Notes under the pieces: model-generated
Database searches by the model: none
Told to the model about the DNA's origin: nothing
The model's input: only the letters and a program-made list of their open reading frames with translations
Made by a program: the position numbers and the translations under genes
Shown here: piece after piece, positions 10,384 through 22,300 of the stretch
How positions within the stretch are numbered: position 1 is the stretch's first letter
Layout of the letters: the number at the start of each line of letters is the position of its first letter
NCBI GenBank assembly: GCA_905221605.1
Contig: CAJNDS010002524.1
Coordinates: 320,249 to 384,248, forward strand
From: Symbiodinium natans
Taxonomy: Eukaryota > Sar > Dinophyceae > Suessiales > Symbiodiniaceae
Reading direction: 5' to 3'
Length of the DNA stretch: 64,000 nt

Positions 10384-13300
10384 GTGTTGGTTCCTGGGGC
10401 CGCCAGAGCCAAGAAGGCCCCAGGCCAGCTCTGAGTTCTTCTCAAGGGACCCCCCCCCCCCCTCAGGTTTAGGGTTTAGGGTTTAGGGTTTAGGGTTTAG
10501 GGTTTAGGGTTTAGGGTTTAGGGTTTAGGGTTTTCGGTGTTAGGGTTTAGGGTTTATGTTTTGCGGTGTTAGGGTTTAGTCGGTGTTAGGGTTTAGGGTT
10601 TATGGTTTGGGGTTTAGGCTTTATAGGGTTTTGGGGGGAAGTCGCGTGGTCCCTTAGTATGGTCTCTCAGCTTCGTTAAAGAGTTCTGAAGTATCAAGCC
10701 GTGGCTGTTATAGGGTATTTGGGTTCCCCAATTAAGGGCCCATATTCAGTTACCATGGAGTTACGCTTAGACATTAGGGCCCCTCTTGCTTGTAGGCGCC
10801 TAGGGTCTTATAGGGTGTGGAGGGATGCTCGGCTTGTACGGGGTTTGGCAGGGGGTGCAGCATGTTTGTTGAAGGTTCGTTTGCTCCAATGGAGTGCTCC
10901 AACGGAGTTGTGGAGCTCTAGATATTGCTGCCGTCACCCTTTCGCTGCATTCGTGTAGCCCGAAGCCCGAAATCTGTAAAGCCGCGGCCCCAGCCCTTTG
11001 CCCTAAATAAACCCGTATGAGTCCTTAACCCTCAGCTTGAAACCCACAATTTCTAAATTGAACGCTTTTTACGCTCAAGCTTCTGGGCCTTTCAAGTTTC
11101 ATGAGGGCCTTCAAGCACTTGCGTCCGCGTAGCCTAAACCCTAAACCCCTAAACCCCAAACCCGAAACCCTAAACCTCCAGACCTTCGGGGCCGCTTCGC
11201 CGTCGTGACTGGGGCGGGCAGAGGCATTGGCAAAGGTGCCCATGGGAGGGAAGTGGAGGGTAGTTTCATGGGCCCTTAATATGGTGGGGTCTAGGGCTTG
11301 GGGCTCAGGGTATAGGGTTTAGGGCTAGGGTTTAGGGTTCGGGTTTAGGGGCAGTTTCGATTCATGGGCCCGTAACATGGTCCCTAACCTCCTCTAAAAA
11401 GCTCAGATGTATGGGGGCTTTTTTTCTATAGGGTGCATAAGGGGTATAGAAGGGAGCGAGGGACGGGGGGGGGGTGGGGGGGGGGGGTTCGAAACGTCCC
11501 TGTGGTGATAAATCAACAGAGTAGTTTGGGGGTTCACGAGTGTAGGGGTACCCTAATATACCCCCAAATACAACAATCCTGATTCTGGGACGTTTTCATG
11601 AGTCAGGATTCACGCGCTCGAATGTGAAGACGCCCTGGGTGGAGCTGGAATGGTTTGTGATCTCAGCCAGGACACTCCATCACCATACCCTGCCTAGGGT
11701 TGAGGGACTCATTCAACGACAGGTGTGATCACGAAGCCACCATTTGCGAATCTTCACGTAAAATCCCACAAAGGTGGTTAGCACTGCAAGCTGTCTGCAC
11801 CTAAACCCACACACACACACACACGTGGACTTGTGATGCGTTCAACCCTTGTGAATATTCGTAAGGCGAGCAAAAGGAACCACAGCAGCATCCAACAAGT
11901 GCAAAAATGAGCAACAAGTACAGAGGGATCCCCAGACACCTCCGAACCCCGATTTTTTTGGAATCCATACGAGCCACGCAAAAGTTGCAGAAATGTTATA
12001 CAGAAGATGGAAAGAGGTTTAGGGGTGCGGGATTCGGATTTAGGGTTGAGGGTTTAGGGTTTGAGAATCATACCTTCGAATGAACACAAGAAGCACGAAC
12101 AGACAAACAAGCTAAGCAGAATGCTGTGAAGAGGCTGTCAGGGTGAAATTGCTGCTTCGAGTCGAATGCTTGCAAACACATGCAGGCTACGCACTGATCT
12201 GAAGGATGGGCGCATGCCTACTCTGGCGACGTCATCCAAGAAGCTGTGGCTCCTGGCCTGCGGGGACAATTGCTGAAGTTGCGAAGTCTGTGTGTCTTGA
12301 TGCTGAGGTTCGAAGAGCTTGGGCGGTGCTTGAGTGGACGCGAGCAGCTAGCCTCGCTGGGCTTTCCATGCTTTGGAAGCATGTGTGTGCGATCAGGGGT
12401 GGCTACCAGACAGCAAGTACACTACAAATCATCGGTGGGCCCTAAACCCTAAACCCTAAACCCTAAACCCTAAACCCTAAACCCTAAACCCTAAACCCTA
12501 AACCCTGAACCCTGAACCCTAAACCCTAAACTCCCTGGAAGAACAGGCTTGATGTCCTCTACAATGCTAAGGCTGCACAGCAAGGGGTACGACCGACAGA
12601 AAGGTTATTCAAGTATAAGCCCTAAACTACCCCAGGCCCTAAACCTAAATGTCCTAGCAACCCGAACCCGAAACCCTAAAGTTTCCCCAAGCACCAGACC
12701 CTGAAACCCAAACCCTAAACCTCAAACCCTAAACCCCAAACCCTAAACCCCAAACCCTAAACCCTAAACTTTACCGATTACCCTAAACACTAAACACCGA
12801 GCCCTGAACCCTAAACCCTCAACCCGAAACCCTAAACCCCAAACCCTAAACCCTAAACCCCAAGCCCCAAACCCTAAACCCTAAACCCCAAACCCCAAAC
12901 CCTAAAGCCTAAACCGTAAACCCTAAACCCTAAACCCTAAACCCCGAACCTTCCGGAGGTGTGGCAGTCGGCCTCGGGGAGCTCGGCGCCACGGTGTTCA
13001 CCACCGGCCGGAGCCGGTGCGGCGGGATTGGATTGCTTTGAGGGGTTTAGGGTTTAGGGTTTGGGGTTTAGGGTTTAGGGTTTGGGGTTTGGGGTTTGGG
13101 GTTTGGGAGTCCGGGTTTGGGGTTTGGGGGTTAGGGTTTGGGGTCCAGGGTTTGAGGTTTAGGGTTTGGGGTTTAGGGTTTAGGGTTTAGGGTTTAGGGT
13201 TTTAGGGTTTAGGGTTTCGGGTTTAGGGTTTAGGCCTTGTGGGGCTTCGGCGTTGCAGCGCCTAGGGCTCCTTGACGTGAGAGAGCGCTAGAGCTTGGCA

Positions 13301-16300
13301 CGCTCAGCTCCAAAACTCCAAGCCCGAAGGGTATTTCCCTAGGATGCCCAGTACCACCCTTTTTCCCCTTTTTGGGGGTTGTAGGTTCCCTTATGAACCC
13401 CCTTAAGCCAAAAAGGGCACCCTTTTGTATCCTAGGTTACTGGGCAACCTAGTTCCCCGAAATCGGGATACTGGGCTTTGGTGTACTATACTTTAATACT
13501 CTTTTGGTCCTGGGTTCCTCTTATAGCTACTTATCCCTAAAAAGTATGTACTTTTTTTGCAGGGTCTACTCCAAAGGAGGGGGTACCTTGAAGATGCTCC
13601 AACACGCTAGGAAACCTCCGAAACAAGGCACCACTATTGGAAACCCCCTCGTACATCCCTTCAGCTCGCCAGGGCTTCCCTCAGACTCTAAAAAAGAGCT
13701 CCTACTCTAAGGTTTTAGGTTTTTCGGTTTTAGGTTTTAGGTCTTAGGGTTTAGGGTTTAGGGTTTAGGGTTTAGGGTTACTAGGTAGGCCCTTGGGGCA
13801 GTTCACATCTTCCCTTGCGGGGGACGGGGATTGGGGCTACGGTTTCGGTTTTCGCGCTGTTCTTTTTAATGGCGTTCTAGAATACAGCGGGCTGACTAAT
13901 CCATAGCCCCCCCTAGGAATAATTCTATATGTTGGTTTACATAAAGCCCCAAAGAATATTCACAATGTCACTCTTTTTTTTTTGATGGCTCTAAGGGGAG
14001 TATAGCAACTTTACCCTTTTCAACGCAAAACAAGAGCAATGTAAACCCTGAGCCTTAAACCCATGCCCGCAAAGTGGGATCTTAGACTCTTTCGCTGGGG
14101 CTCAGGGCTTCTCAGGCTTTTGGGGGGCTCGAAGCCCTTCAGCGGGTGCCATCATGTGCCCTGAACTATGTTAAGCCCTTGCTTGGAGACTCATCAGGGT
14201 ACCTATAGGTAGGGTTGTAAGTACGTTAAGTAAGCTTATAGCCATACCTGCCCCACTTTCAGCCATACTTGGCAGTACTCATGACCTTCCAAGTAAAAGG
14301 TACGTCTCAAAGTAAGGATGCCATACCCATTACCCATTTACAAGTGCCAATGAACCTCCAGGTAGGGATTGTAGGATCTAGGGTTTCAATCCCGACGCCC
14401 GAAGCTCCAAGACTAGTATCAAAGGTGAATATGCGGAAGGACTTTCTTAGTAGTAGAGTAGGTAACCTTTAACCTTTTTGGTTTAATATATTCCCCTTAT
14501 AATTCCAAAGGTTAACCTTTAAAACCCCTGGGTACTGGACAACTAAGCTTTAGCATACCCCAAATTTCGTCTAAGCAAGGGGTATGCCCAAGGGGTATGT
14601 TGAATTTTTCTTAATTTAGTAGCTGAGTGAGTACACTTTACACTTTTTGGGCTACTATAATCCCCTAGAGAACTGAAAGTGTGCACTTTTTGGGGGCTTA
14701 TGAACTCAGCAACAAAGTAGAGAGCCTGAAGCCCGACGGCCAGAGCCTTCAAGCTGAGCTGCAGGAAGGCGCTGGACGTGACTTGCGATCTCGTGCGGAG
14801 GGCCGGTGGTACAGGCCGGCAATTCGGGGTACAATCATGGGGTACAAGGGGCGTTACAGTATGAGGGATAGGGGGGTGGGTTTAGGGTTTAGGGTTTAGG
14901 GTATAAGGAGTGTATAAGGGGGGGGGGGGTGTGAGAGGTGGCAGTTCCGGATGCGAAGATGGTTTATTGCTTGGTGCTTGGGGTTTAGGGCTCAGGGTCC
15001 GTTGAGCCCTAAAAACCCCCCCAAAACCCCATAAACCCCTTAAACCCCAAGATCCTAAACCGTAAACCGTCTGTTCTTTTCTATGTATTATTTTGGTAAG
15101 GGTTTGGGGCTTTCAGGGTTTTAGGGCTTAGACCTTTAGCGCTTTAGAGCTTTCGGGGCTTGGGGCTTCAGGGCATTAGAGCTTTAGGCCTTAGAGCTTT
15201 AGAGGTTGAGGGTTTCGTTTGCGCAAGCCCAAAACCCTAAACCGCGGAAAACCGCCTAAATCACCTAAACCGCCTAAATGCCAAACCCTAAACCCTAAAC
15301 CCACCAAACCCCAAACCCCAAACCCTAAACCCTAAACCCTAAAACCCTAAACCCTAAACCCTAAAACCCTAAACTGGGTTGAAAGCGGCCCATGCCAGGA
15401 GTGCCAATTCTGTGTGACCATGGCCTGCGCCTCGGACCTGTCACTCATGGGATCCGGGCCCCACTACCTTGGAGAGAAGTGTCGGGTGCCCTAAACCCTA
15501 AACCCTAAACCCTAAACCCTAAACCCTAAACCCTAAACCCTAAACCCTAAACCCTAAAACCCTAAAACCCTAAAACCCTAAAACCCTAAAACCCTAAAAC
15601 CCTCAACCATAAGCCCTAAATTCTACACCCTAGACCCTAGACGCTCCATACAGGCAGCCGCGCAGCCGAACACCCCAAAACACCAAGCTCTCAAACCCTA
15701 CTTGGAGGTTCATGGGTACTTATAGCCCCAATTGTATGCATGCCCCCTAAGTCCCCTAAGTCCTCTAAGTAGGTTATAAGCCCCTAAACCCTAAACCCTA
15801 AACCCTAAACCCTGAGACTTATAATTCGGGTTATAAGTACCCATGAACCTCCAAGTACAGCCCTAGGCAGAGACTCCACAGCTGACCTCAGGGTTTTAGG
15901 GTTACAGGTTTCGGGTTTAGGGGTTGGGGTTTAGGGTTTGGGGTTTTGGGTTTGGGGTTTAGGGTTTGGGGTTTAGGGTTTCGGATTAGGCTCAAACTTG
16001 GTTTGGGGTGGGCTCATAGGGGTTTAGGGGCTTGATCTCCCCACACAGGCTTTGGGAGCTTAGGGAGTAGGATGCCTCCTGACACCCTAAACCCTAAACC
16101 CTAAACCCTAAACCCTAAACCCTAAACCCCAAACCCTAAACCCTAAACCCTAAACCCTAAATCCTACGGGAGTGTAGGGAAGGAAAGGAACCAGGATGCC
16201 AGCAAAAGTGCACCCCTAAGACCTAAGCCCTAAGCCCTCAACCCTAAACCCCTAACCCTAAACCCTAAACCCTAAACCCTAAACCCTTAACCATAAACCC

Positions 16301-19300
16301 AAAACCCTAAACCCTATACCCTGAACGCCGAACCCTAAACCCTTAAACCCTCAACCCCAATCGGGTCGGAGTCTGATCCAGGCTCAGAGGGCTGTTGAGG
16401 GTTTAGGGTTTAGGGTTTAGGGTTTAGTGTTTAGGGTGTTCCGACCCCTGTGTTAACCCTCGTTTGGGGTCCGAAGGGTTTGTCGTTGACAAGGCTGACA
16501 GGGTTGGTTTATCGGGTTTATAGGGTTCATACGGTTGCCAATGCTTACATGGCTTATACAGGGCTTAGGGCCTAAACCCTATAAACCCCAACCGGCCCTC
16601 AGCGCTTGTTGCCGGATGCCCAGGTGATGACGCCCAGGCGGGCGCTTTGTTCGGATGACTTGTTGGCGATCTGCACCCTGTAGGGAGTTTGATGGCATCG
16701 CTGGTTGTCAAGCACCTGTGGCAAGTGGAGCAGTCCCCACAAGTCCCCTCCCAGATGTTCCCTCCCACACCTTCCCAAGATAACATATTCGAACAGCACC
16801 ATCATTCATCCATCTCATTTATCTGTTGGCTTTATCGTTTTTCGTTTATCTTTGTCTTCGGGTTCTTCCTTGCACTCTTCCATAGTCGAGCAGGCAGGGC
16901 ACGTGCATGAACGCGCATGTGACATCTTTAGGGGGCCGGTTGCTTCAGGTCTTGAGGTCCGAGTCAAAGCTGCCCACCAGAACGGACCCCTAGTTCCGAT
17001 GGCCTTCGTCACCTTCGTCCCTATCACCTCGGCTGCCGGATCGCTGCCGACACTGCCAGCTCTCTCAGGCCCTTCCCCTCTGGGTCGCTCTTCGGGGGCC
17101 GAGCAGCAGTCGTCGTTGCCGGCGGCGGCAGCAGTCGCAGCTCTGGCAGCTGCATCTGCTGTGGGTCGCCGGAAGGGCGCGCGGTCGCGGGTGCAGCGGG
17201 CTGCAACGGAGGTCGGCCGGCGTGGAGGCGTGCTCGCTGGCCTTGCTGCTGCTGCTGCGGTGGCCCGGCCGAAGCCGGCGGTGGCCGCGGAGAAGCTCAC
17301 GAAGCAGACCGCAGAGAAGGCCCAGGCAGACATCGAGCAGATCATCAAGGCTGATCCGAACAAGGGGCCGACGCTGGTCCGGCTGGCTTGGCACTCCTCC
17401 GGAAGCTACGACAAGGTCTCGAAGACCGGAGGTTCTGGGCCCGGAACCATCCGCTTCAAGGAGGAGCTCGCGCACGGGGGCAACGCGGGACTCGACAAGG
17501 CAGTCGCGTGGCTCGAGCCGGTGAAGCAGTCCAATCCTAGCATCAGCTATGCTGACCTCTACACCCTGGCCGGCGTGACTTGCTGTTGGTTATAAGGTAC
17601 CCCCTATCTATCTGTATGTATATATATCTACCCTTTAAAGGATTATAGATGGCACCTTCTTCCCCCCCCCCCATTCCCTACTAAGCAACACTAAGGTGAC
17701 CGCCATCAAGACGCTCGGTGGCCCGGACGTGCCGTGGCGTGCCGGGCGCGTGGATTCCCAGAGCCCCAGCGACGTGACCCCCGACGGGCGCCTGCCCAAC
17801 GCCTCCAACGGCTCCTAGCTAGGCCCTAATTAGGGATGTGTTTACATTTGCCCTTCTTGGGTTTAAGAGGATCACTAAGCCCAACAGCCGAACCCTAAAC
17901 CCTAAACCCTATAGACCCTAAACCCTATAGACCCTAAATCCTATAGACCCTAAACCCTAAACCCTAAACCCCAAACCCTAAACCCTAAACCCTAAACCCT
18001 AAACCCTAAACCCTAAACCCTAAACCCTAAACCCTAAACCCTAAACCCTAAACCCCAAGAGGATCCTATTCATGAATATTCAACTTTCAGAGGGTTCTGA
18101 GGGCCATCTTAGGCTCCGAGCAGAAGGACGTCAGCCATCTACGGGATGTCTTCTACCGCATGGGCTTCTTGTTAGCCCCAGTGGGGCCCTGATTACCCCT
18201 TTTCTTGTGGTTCTGGGTTCAAACAAAAGTAGCCAACCCCAACAAGGGTTTAGGGTTTAGGGTTTAGGGTTTAGGGTTTAGGGTTTAGGGTTTAGGGTTT
18301 AGGGTTTAGGGTTTAGGGTTTAGGGTTTAGGGTTTAGGGTAGTTCTAGAATATTCTAATATGTTTTGTTTGGTCTACCAAGGCTTCAATGACCAGGAGAT
18401 TGTGGCCCTGAGCGGCGCCCACGCCCTCGGCCGCTGCCACGCGGATGCCTCGGGCTTCGTGGGCCCATGGACCCCGACGCCCACGACCTTCAACAACTTG
18501 TACTTCAAGCTCCTGGGCTTTTGGGTGTCAGGGTTTAGGGTTTAGGGTTTAGGGTTTAGGGTTTAGGGTTTAGGGTTTAGGGTTTAGGGTTTAGGTTCTC
18601 TTCTGGCTGGCTCTTAGGACTTCAACCTTTCGGGTTTTTGGTAGAAGCTACAATAAGCAGCCTGAGGGTTAAACTTGTGGGGAGGGGTTCAGAAGTCAGC
18701 CAAGGCTCCTCAAGACTACCAAGTGGGAGGAGGGCTGCATCACAGGGGAGACCTGCAAGAACCCTCAGTACCGCAACGTTGACACGAAGCAGTTCATGAT
18801 GCTCCCTACGGACATCGCACTCCTGAAGGATCCCAGCTTCAGCAAGTACGTCGACCTCTACGCCGACGACCAGAAGGTCTTCTTCAAGGACTTCTCCAAG
18901 GCCTTCTCCACGTTGCTTGAGTTGGGCACGAAGGACCTCTACACCGTCGCTTGAGTGAGAGATTAAGAGAGGCGCTGGGCAAACGCATGGACCGGTTTTT
19001 GAAGGTCGTCAGATTTTGGATGTGCTACCACAGTGTACGCTCCCAGCAATTAGCTATACATTCGCTCGGTAGAGCGTCGAAGAGTCGAAGCTGCGTTCCG
19101 GAGAAGCTTCATGTAAAAAGGTCAACCCGCAGCCCTAAATCCGAAACCCTCAAACTCTAAAAACCCTGAACGTTGAGCTTGAACTTTAAAACCCAGCAGT
19201 TTTAGGGTGTTTTTAGGGTTTAGGGTTTAGGGTTTAGGGTTTAGTAGGGAAACACCCCGAGGCTAGCTTCCGAAACTCCCCCCCCCCCCCCCCCCTCTCA

Positions 19301-22300
19301 AAAGGCCAATGTGCAGGTGCATCCGCGCTTCGCGCCCCAATCATTAACCCCGCACATGACACCCCAAAACCCTACTCCCTGAATCCTAAACCCCAAGCCC
19401 CTACAGCATCTAAGCCCTCAAGCGCCCGTTGTTCGCCCCCACAGTCCTAAACCCTAAGCCCTAAGCCTTCAACCCTCAACCCTCAACCCTCAACCCTAAA
19501 CCCTAAACCCTAAACCCTCAACCCTAAACCCTAAACCCTCAACCCTAAACCCTAAACCCTAAACCCTAAACCCTAAACCCTAAACCCTAAACCCTAAACC
19601 CTAAACCCTAAACCCTACCCTAAACCCCAATCTCTCCGCCAGGTGGCCAAGGCTTTTGAGGAGGTGGCTCAGGCGACGGGTGGCCGCCTCGACATCCTCG
19701 CCCTGGGGCCCAGAAAGGGTTTAGGGTTTAGGGTTTAGGGTTTAGGGTTTAGGATTTAGGGTTTAGGGGTCTTGGCTACTACGAGAGCACTGGTTCAGGT
19801 TTTGATTTGCATGTTAGTTCTTTGGCCCGGGGCAAGTGAAATTAAACAAACGCACCCGCAATGGCTCCGGACGTAGTTTTTCCAGCCACTAGCAGAGTTA
19901 ATAAACCCTGAAACCCTCAAACCCTGAAACCCTCAAACCCTGAAACCCTAAAACCCTAAACCCTAAACGCCTACATCCTAAACCCCTAAACCCTATAACC
20001 CTAAACCCCCGATGCCCCAAGCCAAAAAAAACCAAGGAGGTCGCTTCGATCCAAAGGGGCAACATCCCAAGTCTTGAGTTTAGGGTTTAGGGTTTAGGGT
20101 TTAGGGCCGGAGGGCCTTAGAATGTCTAGGGTTGAGGGGTTATGCATCGAATCTAGACTTGGAGGTTCATATGTCGCGATAGGGTTAAAAGTAGGGTAGT
20201 TAGAACTTAGGATGTTCCCCCTTATACGAACTGTCCTTAATGGGGGTTATACCAAAGGGGTACTATACTCCCTATGAAAGACTGTTAGCATAAGGGGGAA
20301 TGTCCAAAGTCAGCACCTTAATTTAGGCCACTTGCAACCCTGCTTTTAGGTACCCATGAACCTTTAAGTAGGGTCGAAGGGTGAAGGGCTGGTGCCCCAG
20401 AGAATCCCCAAACCCCCAAACCCCTAAACCCTAAACCCTCTCTTACTATGTATATTTAAACCCTAATGACCTTCGTCGGCATATTGTTTTTTTTTTTTTT
20501 TTTCTGGGCCCTAGGGTTTAGGGCCCAGAGTTTTTTTTTCAGAGTTTTTCAGTGTTTTTCAAGGTTTCTGAAGGTTTTTCAGGGTGTTTCAGGGTTTTTA
20601 ACCCTCAAGAGGGTTTAGGGCTGTAGGGTTTGGGGCATAGGGTTTGGGGCATAGGGTTTAGGGCCCAGAGTTTTTTTTCAAGGTTTTTCAGAGTTTGTCA
20701 GTGTTTTTCAAGGTTTTTTGAATGTTTTTCAGGGTGTTTCAGGGTTTTTAACCCTCAATTCTGATGAAGGGCCGCCCCCGCGACCTTTTCACAGCCTAGT
20801 TTTGGTCAAGGGGGGGTCGTGTTTTTCAATTTTAAAGGCAAAATAGTCTTCGGAGACCCCCCGTGCCTCAAACTCCGACCCCCCCTTGAGAGGGAAAGTT
20901 TGCTTCCAAAAACACCCCAAATGAGGGGGACCCCAGGATCGGCCCGGGCCACAGTTAAAAATGCGATTTTTTAGTACTGAAATCGACGGTTCTGTGTGGC
21001 CTCTTGTTTCTGGATTTTTGACCAAACCGAGCCTTTACCGGTTTCAGAATTTCAAGTTTTTCAAGGTTTTTCGAAGTTTTTCAAGGTTTTTCAAGGTTTT
21101 TCAGAATTTTTCAATGTTTTTCTAGGTTTTTTAATGTTTTTCCGGGTGTTTCAGGATTTGTTTTCAGGTTTAGGGCTGTAGGGTTTGGGGCATAGGGTTT
21201 AGGGCTGTAGGGTTTGGGGCATAGGGTTTAGGGCTGTAGGGTTTGGGGCATAGTGTTTAGAGCTGTAGGGTTTGGGGCATAGGGTTTATGGCTGTAGGGT
21301 TTGGGGCATAGGGTTTGGGGCATGGGGCATAGGGTTTAGGGTTGTATGGTTCGGGGCATAGGGTTTAGGGCTCTTAGGGTTTGGGGCATAGGGTTTAGGG
21401 CCCAGAGTTTTTTTTCAAGGTTTTTCAGAGTTTGTCAGTGTTTTTCAAGGTTTTTGAATGTTTTTCAGGGTGTTTCAGGGTTTTTAACCTTCAGTTCTGA
21501 TGAAGGGCCGCCCCCGCGACCTTTTCACAGCCTAGTTTTGGTCAAGGGGGGGTCGTATTTTTCAATTTTAAAGGCAAAATAGTCTTCGGAGACCCCCCCC
21601 TGCCTCAAACTCCGACCCCCCCCTTTGAGAGGGAAAGTTTGCCTCCAAAAACACCCCAAATGAGGGGGACCCCAGGATCGGCCCGGGTCCCAGTTCAAAA
21701 TGCGATTTTTTAGTACTGAAATCGACGGTTCTGGGTGGCCTCTCGTTTTCTGGATTTTTGACCAAAACCGAGCCTTCACCGGTTTCAAGATTTCAAAGGT
21801 TCGTCAAGGTTTTTCAGATGTTCCCCCTTGAGAGGGAAAGTTTGCCTCCAAAACCACCCCAAATGAGGGGCCACCCCCCCCCACCCCACCCTCCCCGGTT
21901 TGAGAATTAGATTTTGGGTTTTCGGCCAATTGGACCTTTAAGCCTACTGGGAATGTATTGAGTGGACTTTGTATTTTCTCAATGTTATGGGTTTCTTGGG
22001 TGGGTGGGGTTTTATTCCAGCCCTTGACAAGCTGCTTGACTAGTGAATGCTCGGACTTGAGATGCTGAACCCTAAACCCTAAACCCTAAACCCTAAACCC
22101 TAAACCCTAAACCCTAAACCCTAAACCCTAAACCCTAAACCCTAAACCCTAAACCCTAAACCCTAAACCCTAAACCCTAAACCCTAAACCCTGAGCCGCC
22201 TCAGGTGAACAACGCCTTCCAGGACCCTTCCTCAACGCCCGAGGCGCCTCCTTGGTGTCAAAGGGGGGTCTTTCCGTCCGCTCAAGAGGCCCCAAACACC

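Noticed and set aside
14681..14899. 72-codon ORF reading [11 protein letters not shown]
   Set aside because: The SDR protein uses another frame here ([16 protein letters not shown]), which matches phase at both splice sites.
16815..17524. Antisense and alternative-frame ORFs over peroxidase exon 1
   Set aside because: GC-rich third positions open these frames; only the + frame shows conserved peroxidase motifs and splices into the later exons.
21525..21788. Minus-strand ORFs in the duplicated 395-bp block
   Set aside because: Shared by both copies but without splice signals, start context or recognisable domains; the duplication itself explains their similarity.
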